From: Lachnospiraceae bacterium
Lineage (GTDB): Bacteria > Bacillota > Clostridia > Lachnospirales > Lachnospiraceae
Length of the DNA stretch: 12,063 bases
Reading direction: 5' to 3'
Assembly: GCA_017615375.1 (NCBI GenBank)
Contig: JAGAAH010000188.1
Coordinates: 1 to 12,063 of the forward strand
How positions within the stretch are numbered: position 1 is the first letter of the stretch; every line of letters starts with the position of its first letter. Both the position numbers and the translations under genes were made by a program. Below are positions 7,040-12,063 of the stretch, one piece after another. The notes below the pieces were generated by a model. It searched no databases. It saw only the letters and a program-made list of their open reading frames with translations, and was not told the DNA's origin.

Positions 7040-7951
7040 ATGGAGACAAATATACTCTTAGAAAATGGTACAAATGAGGTTGAAATACTTGAATTTACAT
7101 TAGATGATAATCATTATGGTATCAATGTGGCCAAGATAAGAGAGATTCTTACTTACCAGCCGGTTACTCCGGTTCCTAATTCACATTATTGTGTAGAAGG
7201 AATCTTTATGCCGCGTGATACAATGATTACAGTTATAAGCCTTCGCGAGAGTCTCGGACTTAAGCCGAGCGGAGCTGATGGTTTATTTATCATTACCAAT
7301 TTTAATAAGTTAAATATCGCTTTCCATGTTGATAAGGTTATAGGTATTCATAGAATCTCCTGGGCAGACATTAACACTCCTGACTCTACGATTAATGCAG
7401 AGAATAAGGGCGTATCTACAGGTGTAGTTAAGTTTGATGACAAGCTTGTAGTTATCCTTGATTTTGAGAAGATCGTTACTGATATAAGCCCTGATACAGG
7501 ACTTCGTGTCAGCGATATAGAGAACTTCGAAGGAAGAGACAGAGGCGAGTGCCCGATTATTATCGCAGAAGATTCTCCGATGCTCGGAAGAATGATTACC
7601 GATTGCTTAAAGAAGTCGGGTTATAGACAGCTTAGACTTTGCGAGAATGGTCAGGTTGCATGGGATCAGCTTAACGAGTGGAAGAAAGCAGGCACACTTT
7701 ACAAGAACGCAAAGTGTATCATTACCGATATCGAGATGCCGGTAATGGATGGCCACAGACTTACCAAGCTTTGTAAGGAAGATGACGAGATTAGAGCTAT
7801 TCCGCTTGTAATATTCTCTTCACTTGTTAATGAAGAAATGAGAAGAAAAGGTGAAGCTCTCGGTGCAGACGCACAGCTTACCAAACCGGAAATCGGTATG
7901 TTGGTATCAGCTATCGACGGACTTATCGATAAGAGCAATTTGCCTAAGTAA
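7040..7951 (+). CDS. cheV: Chemotaxis protein CheV (CheW-like domain fused to receiver)
   Basis: CheV is a cytoplasmic adaptor that couples chemoreceptors to CheA and adjusts signalling through phosphorylation of its own receiver. The N-terminal CheW-like domain (about 10-150) has the typical VEILEFTLDDNHYGINVAKIREI opening in pieces, a PVTPVPN turn and a VVILDFEKI end strand. The receiver (about 172-300) has Glu177/Asp178, phosphoacceptor Asp230 in IITDIEMPVMDG, and Lys282 in LTKPE. ATG 7040 is chosen because AAGGAGG (7027-7033) is six bases upstream; ATG 7022 lies ahead of that ribosome site and is not the start. The resulting 303 residues match the family's usual length. The gene has its own promoter and terminator, so it is a single transcription unit about 4.5 kb from the chemoreceptor gene. 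Confidence 0.96.
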   Translation: METNILLENGTNEVEILEFTLDDNHYGINVAKIREILTYQPVTPVPNSHYCVEGIFMPRDTMITVISLRESLGLKPSGADGLFIITNFNKLNIAFHVDKVIGIHRISWADINTPDSTINAENKGVSTGVVKFDDKLVVILDFEKIVTDISPDTGLRVSDIENFEGRDRGECPIIIAEDSPMLGRMITDCLKKSGYRQLRLCENGQVAWDQLNEWKKAGTLYKNAKCIITDIEMPVMDGHRLTKLCKEDDEIRAIPLVIFSSLVNEEMRRKGEALGADAQLTKPEIGMLVSAIDGLIDKSNLPK

Positions 7952-7965
7952 TTGTGATTTACGTG

Positions 7966-8007
7966 CCTCAAAGCATCCTTCGTAGTATGGGGTGCTTTGG
8001 GGTTTTT
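7966..8007 (+). terminator. Intrinsic terminator after cheV
   Basis: A 14-bp stem with a few G-U pairs (7966-7979 with 7989-8002) encloses the loop TCGTAGTAT and is followed by five T residues (8003-8007). It lies 14 bases after the cheV stop. Confidence 0.88.
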
Positions 8008-8047
8008 CTATTTTGATTATGAGAATGATTAGGGAGGTGGAATAATC

Positions 8048-9874
8048 TTGGGTAAGGAAAGCGAAGACTATTTGGACAGTTTACTTAATGCCGTGCAAGA
8101 AGAAGTTCCACATAATACGGTTGATATGGCCGATGAGGCTAATCTTTCCGAAGACAATCTCGAGGAAGATGTTTTCGAGCAGAAGAGGCCTTCAAGAAAA
8201 GAAAAGATAAGAAAGCATAAGAGGGATGCAAGTGATGCATTCCTTGCTGAGTTTGAAAAAGAGTTGATGGAATCGGATACAGGGGAATATCTTTCAGACT
8301 TGGATCTTGATTTTGCAATGGAGGATAAAAGCGCTCCCGAGAACTTCGATATAGAACCGGAAGTTAATGCAGAATCGGAAGTATACGCACAACCGGAAGC
8401 TCAGGAGACAATTGAAAGTGCTGCTCCTGAAGTAAATGATATAAGCTTTGACATGCCGATGGAAGAAGAGCCGGCGGTTGAAACGACGACAGCCAATGAA
8501 GACAGCATTATGTCAGGGCTTGATGCGATAATGAATTCGGAAAGCGATACGAGTATTCCGAGTGATCTATTCGGAATGCCTGATGCAGCGGAGGATATTA
8601 CGGCAAGCGATGTGCCGGGAGTATCAGACGTTATGGAAGAAGCCGGATTTGCGTATGATGATCTGGGATTAGGATTAAATGAAGGCGAGAGTCAGGATGC
8701 CGGCACGGAGGGAGTAGCGCCTGTAGGAGACGAGACGTCGGCAGATGATATTATTTCGATGCTTAACGGACTCGGTGAAGGCGATGAAGACCTTAAGGAT
8801 ATAGGCAGTATGCTTTCTGCCGATGAGAATGGCGAAAGTATAATGCCTGAAGGTGAAGATATATCCACCACAGAACTTGCAGGTAATCTTGCAGGACTCG
8901 GTTTCGATATTAATATTACCCCGACAGATGATTCTAACGGTGATATAAGAGATATTACGGATGAACGTAATGCGTTGATTAAAGAGGCAGAAGAAAAGAA
9001 TGCCGAACCGAAGGGCTTCTTGGGTAAGCTTAAAGCGCTTTTATTCGGAGGGGATGATGAAGAAGAGAATCCTAATGTACCGGTAATAGCCAATGCCAAG
9101 AAGAAAGACATTGAAGAACTTGCGGGAGAACTTGCCGATGAAGATGCGGATATATTAAGAGCACTTGAAGGCGGCGGAGAAGAATCGACAGAGGAAGCAG
9201 TACCGGAGCTCGACGAAAAGGCCAAGAAAGCAAAAGAGAAAGAAGAAAAGAAGAAAGAAAAGGAAGCCAAGAAGAAGGAAAAGGCAGAGAAGAAGGCGGC
9301 AGCCAAGGCTGCAAAACCTCCGAAGGTTAAGAAACCTAAGGCACCTAAGGTTAAGAGCAAGCCGCTTCCGAAAAAGCCGGTATTCGTTATACTTTTACTT
9401 GCAGCGACCATTCTTTTCGGTACGATATATGTAGGCAAGACTGTCAATTACAGAATGGCAATTCACAAGGCACAGGACTTGTATGCGCAGGGCAAATACG
9501 TAGACGCATACAACCTTCTCAATCCGTTGACTATTGAAAAGGATGATGATAAACTTCTCTATAAGAGGGTTAAGATGCTTGCATGTATGCAGGAATTCTA
9601 CCGTTCTTATGAGGTGCTTGTTGCAAACGGACGTAATGAACTTGCACTTGACAGCCTTGTACGTATGATTGGACATTATGATGTTCAGATTAATGATGCC
9701 GGTGCATACGGAATAAGTGCGGAATTAACGGAATATGAAGGAAAGGCCGAAAAGATACTTAAAGAGGTATATCATATTTCTTTTGAAGATGCGATTAATT
9801 TATACAAGCAACGAGACAGACAGACATATTCGATAGAACTTATCAAAGTTTTGTTGAGAGCAGGAATATCGTAG
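8048..9874 (+). CDS. Large acidic/Lys-rich single-pass membrane protein with TPR-like outer domain, function unknown
   Basis: TTG 8048 is preceded by GGGAGGTGG (8032-8040), a strong ribosome site that fixes the start. Residues 1-385 are highly acidic, rich in Glu, Asp, Ser and Pro, and probably mostly disordered. Short hydrophobic motifs are embedded in it (DIISMLNGLGEGDEDLKDIG at about 236-255; GFLGKLKALLFGG at about 323-335). Residues about 388-444 are a Lys/Ala/Glu then Lys/Pro-rich stretch. One membrane helix spans about 445-462. The last about 145 residues contain helical pairs such as AIHKAQDLYAQGKYVDAYNLL that resemble TPR repeats. Positive-inside charge puts the acidic region in the cytoplasm and the TPR-like domain outside. 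I recognise no named family. The spaced interaction motifs suggest a scaffold. It heads a four-gene run, with the next gene 27 bases downstream. Confidence 0.85.
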   Translation: MGKESEDYLDSLLNAVQEEVPHNTVDMADEANLSEDNLEEDVFEQKRPSRKEKIRKHKRDASDAFLAEFEKELMESDTGEYLSDLDLDFAMEDKSAPENFDIEPEVNAESEVYAQPEAQETIESAAPEVNDISFDMPMEEEPAVETTTANEDSIMSGLDAIMNSESDTSIPSDLFGMPDAAEDITASDVPGVSDVMEEAGFAYDDLGLGLNEGESQDAGTEGVAPVGDETSADDIISMLNGLGEGDEDLKDIGSMLSADENGESIMPEGEDISTTELAGNLAGLGFDINITPTDDSNGDIRDITDERNALIKEAEEKNAEPKGFLGKLKALLFGGDDEEENPNVPVIANAKKKDIEELAGELADEDADILRALEGGGEESTEEAVPELDEKAKKAKEKEEKKKEKEAKKKEKAEKKAAAKAAKPPKVKKPKAPKVKSKPLPKKPVFVILLLAATILFGTIYVGKTVNYRMAIHKAQDLYAQGKYVDAYNLLNPLTIEKDDDKLLYKRVKMLACMQEFYRSYEVLVANGRNELALDSLVRMIGHYDVQINDAGAYGISAELTEYEGKAEKILKEVYHISFEDAINLYKQRDRQTYSIELIKVLLRAGIS

Positions 9875-9901
9875 GTTTTATTTAGATAAGGAGTGATTTT
9901 T

Positions 9902-10627
9902 ATGACAAGGATGTATGGAATTTCTTCAGATGCTATCAGCACGATGTTTTCTAGTTTCGGCGGCACAAACAATAACACAAGTTCGACAGGTAATATACTT
10001 GCCAACTATGCTTCTTTAAGAAGCGGCTCATATTATAAGCTTGTTAAGAATTATTATAAGCAGCAGGGAAGCGACGCTAAGACAACATTTAAACAGAAGA
10101 ATGTGTCGGATGCAAAGAATCTTACAAGCATTAAAGCAGATTCGAAGGAGCTTCTTGATGCTTCTGCGAAGCTTATGGCGACTGATTTTGATGCGAAGAC
10201 CGATAAGGATCGCGAGAAGGTATATGATAACCTTAAATCATTCGTTGACAACTATAACGATACAATCAAGTCTTCAAAAGATGCAACAGCTACATCCGTA
10301 CTTTCGGCTGCATCTTCGATGGTTAAGTCGACTGCCGTTAATGCAGGTCTTCTTGGCAAGCTTGGTATCAAGATTAACAAAGATAATACGATGACTCTTG
10401 ACGAGAGTAAGTATAAAGATGAGAACGGTAAGATGAAGGAAGTTGATATGACGCCGGCTAAGTCGCTTTTCAAGGGCGTTGGTTCGTATGCGCATAATCT
10501 TAACGCATCCACATCATACCTTTCGATGTCGGCAACCAATGCGGCATCGCGTGTTACGACATACGGAGACAACGGTCGTTACACCAAGGCTAATGATTTC
10601 TCATCAGTATTCGACAATATAGTATAA
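9902..10627 (+). CDS. Small protein resembling the C-terminal domain of flagellar cap protein FliD
   Basis: ATG 9902 has AAGGAG (9888-9893) eight bases upstream; the in-frame GTG at 9893 overlaps that site and is not used. The 241-residue protein is Ser/Thr/Asn/Lys-rich with no signal peptide, no membrane helix and no cysteine that I see. Residues about 112-205 follow the FliD C-terminal pattern: FVDNYNDTI, a helical stretch, LGIKINKDNTMTLDESKYK, then a helix before SLFKGVGSYAHNL. Full FliD proteins are usually much longer, with an N-terminal segment and outer D2/D3 domains that are absent here. The N-terminus (MYGISSDAISTMFSSFGG) is not a classical FliD start. Export by a flagellar or other signal-peptide-independent route is possible but unproven. 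It could be a minor appendage component or a lineage-specific filament-associated protein. The match is by eye only. Confidence 0.7.
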   Translation: MTRMYGISSDAISTMFSSFGGTNNNTSSTGNILANYASLRSGSYYKLVKNYYKQQGSDAKTTFKQKNVSDAKNLTSIKADSKELLDASAKLMATDFDAKTDKDREKVYDNLKSFVDNYNDTIKSSKDATATSVLSAASSMVKSTAVNAGLLGKLGIKINKDNTMTLDESKYKDENGKMKEVDMTPAKSLFKGVGSYAHNLNASTSYLSMSATNAASRVTTYGDNGRYTKANDFSSVFDNIV

Positions 10628-10639
10628 AAGGGGTATTAA

Positions 10640-11212
10640 ATGTCACTATTGGATAGATTGGCAGACCGACTTTTGGGCATCAAGAAGACTCCGCGCCAAT
10701 ATGTAAGGATAGCAAGTGATTCCGCAAGGAACAGAGCTGCAAATGCCGAACATATGGAGGAATACAGAGAAGTCCGGGCGGAAGTTTTGGACGATGTTAT
10801 AAAAGCGTCTGACGCGGAGAAAGACTTAAGAAGGGAATTGGATAACACTATGGCAGAAATGATGGAGAAGATAGATGAATTGCAAGGACGCCTTGAGGAT
10901 TCTATCAAGAAGAGTAGTGACGATAATTATGCAGATTTAAAGGCACATCTTGATGAAGAAATCGGTGCATTTAAGACAGAACTTAAAGACGGAATAGCTT
11001 CGATTGAGGACAAGATTCATTCCGAAAATGTCAAGACGTACAGAAATATCCAGGCACTTGTGTCGGATATAGATAAGAAGGCTGCCAAAGAATCTACCAT
11101 TGATTCCAAGTTCTCGGCTGTTAAGCGTATGCTTGGTGTTACGGTTTGGATGGGACTTTTGACATTTGCGGTTCTTACGATTTTTGTATTGTATAGCATG
11201 GGAGTATTTTAA
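10640..11212 (+). CDS. Coiled-coil protein with C-terminal membrane anchor, function unknown
   Basis: The 190-residue protein has no recognised family. Residues about 25-150 are charged heptad-like helices (for example MEKIDELQGRLEDSIKKSSD and LDEEIGAFKTELKDGIASIE), which predict a long cytoplasmic coiled coil. It ends with one hydrophobic helix at about 163-186 and only a few residues after it, so it looks tail-anchored with its bulk inside the cell. ATG 10640 follows AAAGGGG (10627-10633) by six bases and lies 12 bases after the previous stop. Its stop overlaps the start of the next gene by one base (TAATG), so the two should be translationally coupled. The design suggests an oligomeric membrane-tethered partner of the upstream products; that is inference from position. 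Confidence 0.82.
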   Translation: MSLLDRLADRLLGIKKTPRQYVRIASDSARNRAANAEHMEEYREVRAEVLDDVIKASDAEKDLRRELDNTMAEMMEKIDELQGRLEDSIKKSSDDNYADLKAHLDEEIGAFKTELKDGIASIEDKIHSENVKTYRNIQALVSDIDKKAAKESTIDSKFSAVKRMLGVTVWMGLLTFAVLTIFVLYSMGVF

Positions 11213-11781
11213 TGGGATATTTGGATTTTAAGCCGGGCAATATGCTATATCCTTTGCCGGTAGTTATGGTTAGCACAGGAAGCGATAGCATAAGACCTAA
11301 TATAATCACGGTTGCCTGGGCAGGAACTATATGTTCCAATCCGCCGATGCTATCCATATCGGTTACAAAAGAGCGCTTTTCGCATGATATTATAAGGGAC
11401 ACGGGAGAATTCGTCGTGAATCTTGTAACGGAAGAGCTTATAAGAGCATGTGACTATTGTGGAGTAAAGTCCGGAAGGGATGTCGATAAGTTCAAGGAAA
11501 TGAATCTTACCGCAGCACCGTCAAAGGAGGTAAAAGCTCCGCAGATTAAGGAATCACCGGTATCAATCGAGTGTAAGGTCAGGGAGATTAAAGAACTCGG
11601 AAGTCATGACATGTTTATTGCGGAAGTGGTTAATGTCCGCGTAAATGACAAATATATGGATGAGAAGAATGTATTTAATCTTAACGAAACGGGACTTGTG
11701 ACATATTCGCACGGAACCTACTTTACGTTAGGAAAGAAAGTCGGTACTTTCGGTTTCTCGGTAAGAAAAGATAAGAAATAA
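11212..11781 (+). CDS. Flavin reductase-like FMN-binding split-barrel protein
   Basis: The 189-residue protein matches the flavin reductase/flavoredoxin group: YPLPVVMVSTG at the start of the barrel, the NIITVAWAGTICSNPPMLSISV segment that contacts FMN, a helix after SHDIIRDTGEFVVNL, a conserved CGVKSGRDVDKF motif, and SIECKVREIKELGSHDMFIAEV in the later strands. Family members bind FMN and transfer electrons, either reducing free flavin with NAD(P)H or passing electrons to other proteins. It is cytoplasmic with no membrane segment. The ATG shares a base with the preceding TAA, so translation is coupled to the coiled-coil gene. Which electron partner it uses is not visible; the Fe-S aldo/keto reductase at 2579-3766 is in a different operon. 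Why a flavoprotein is coupled to a membrane coiled-coil protein is unclear. Confidence 0.92.
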   Translation: MGYLDFKPGNMLYPLPVVMVSTGSDSIRPNIITVAWAGTICSNPPMLSISVTKERFSHDIIRDTGEFVVNLVTEELIRACDYCGVKSGRDVDKFKEMNLTAAPSKEVKAPQIKESPVSIECKVREIKELGSHDMFIAEVVNVRVNDKYMDEKNVFNLNETGLVTYSHGTYFTLGKKVGTFGFSVRKDKK

Positions 11782-11790
11782 GGCATAATT

Positions 11791-11822
11791 AAAGCGGTAC
11801 GTATATTACGTATCGCTTTTTT
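11791..11822 (+). terminator. Intrinsic terminator, possibly bidirectional
   Basis: A 13-bp stem with one G-U pair (11791-11803 with 11807-11819) around a TAT loop leads into six T residues (11817-11822). It lies between two convergent genes, just two bases from the end of the minus-strand gene. Read on the minus strand it has only a short T run, so it is stronger for the + strand operon. Confidence 0.85.
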
Positions 11823-11823
11823 A

Positions 11824-12063
11824 TTATTGAACCAGCATATCCATAAGATATGCGAAGACATCATCGCTTTTGGATTTGAAATTTTCGCAGATTACTTCGG
11901 CCTGTTCAAGTCCGACCGCGTTGAAATCAAGTTCGAATACTATTACGTTATTGGTCTTAATCTGACAGCGTACGGCGTATTGATTGCCGCGGATATTGTA
12001 ATATTCCGCATCAACGACCGTATCTTTCTTAAGAGATATATCATGATTCTTGTAATAGTCCAA
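11824..12063 (-). CDS. Partial hypothetical protein, C-terminal part
   Basis: A minus-strand frame is open from the right edge of the window to TAA at 11824-11826, giving 79 or more residues. The first codon seen is TTG at the very edge; it could be a start but no upstream sequence is available, so the gene probably continues beyond the window. The fragment is soluble, with alternating strands (NQYAVRCQIKTNNVIVFELDF) followed by a helix (GLEQAEVICENFKSKSDDVF), as in a small alpha/beta domain. I recognise no family. It is convergent with the flavin-reductase operon and ends right at the shared hairpin. Confidence 0.65.
   Translation of the reverse strand: MDYYKNHDISLKKDTVVDAEYYNIRGNQYAVRCQIKTNNVIVFELDFNAVGLEQAEVICENFKSKSDDVFAYLMDMLVQ

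Noticed and set aside
6391..7041. Minus-strand open frame of about 216 codons across the lipoprotein gene and cheV leader
   Set aside because: It overlaps the lipoprotein gene and the extended -10 promoter of cheV, and the translation has no recognisable domain.
8008..8047. Promoter directly ahead of the large membrane protein gene
   Set aside because: GATTAT (8015-8020) is -10-like, but no -35 or extended element is seen, so the promoter for the four-gene run remains unlocated.
8692..9447. Long minus-strand open frame of about 250 codons opposite the large membrane protein gene
   Set aside because: Its translation is Ser/Ala/Phe/Leu-rich low complexity, the mirror of the Glu/Lys-rich codons on the + strand, and the + strand gene has a strong ribosome site and clear architecture.

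Overview
The window reads as chromosomal DNA from a low-to-moderate GC Gram-positive anaerobe, most likely a Lachnospiraceae member (Butyrivibrio/Roseburia-like). This is inferred from the protein flavour: a clostridial-type chemoreceptor, CheV, an Fe-S aldo/keto reductase, a ROK sugar kinase, acidic single-pass membrane proteins and strong AGGAGG-type ribosome sites. All complete genes lie on the + strand. One partial gene at the right edge is convergent. I saw no rRNA, tRNA, CRISPR array, insertion sequence or phage gene.

Left part (1-2535): the C-terminal half of a sodium-coupled dicarboxylate/acidic amino acid symporter, then a long perfect inverted repeat that overlaps a good promoter, then a Cache/HAMP methyl-accepting chemotaxis protein closed by a strong terminator. 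Metabolic pair (2542-4726): an aldo/keto reductase with two C-terminal [4Fe-4S] motifs and a ROK-family glucokinase, 18 bases apart, with an extended -10 promoter abutting the preceding terminator.

Middle part (4764-6954): a probable three-gene operon with its own promoter. It encodes a single-pass membrane protein of unknown function, an OmpR/PhoB-type response regulator with no adjacent kinase, and a lipoprotein with an Asp-rich linker and a beta-rich outer domain. It is followed by cheV (7040-7951), which has its own extended -10 promoter and its own terminator.

Right part (8048-11781): a tightly spaced four-gene run. It encodes a 608-residue acidic/Lys-rich membrane protein with a TPR-like outer domain, a small protein resembling the C-terminal domain of the flagellar cap FliD, a coiled-coil protein with a C-terminal membrane anchor, and a flavin-reductase-like protein whose start overlaps the previous stop. 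A hairpin terminator closes it and may serve the convergent gene at the edge as well.

Motility and sensing (chemoreceptor, CheV, orphan regulator, FliD-like protein) is the recurring theme. The right-hand cassette and the orphan-regulator operon are the parts least explained by known families. No complete new system can be proven from this sequence alone.
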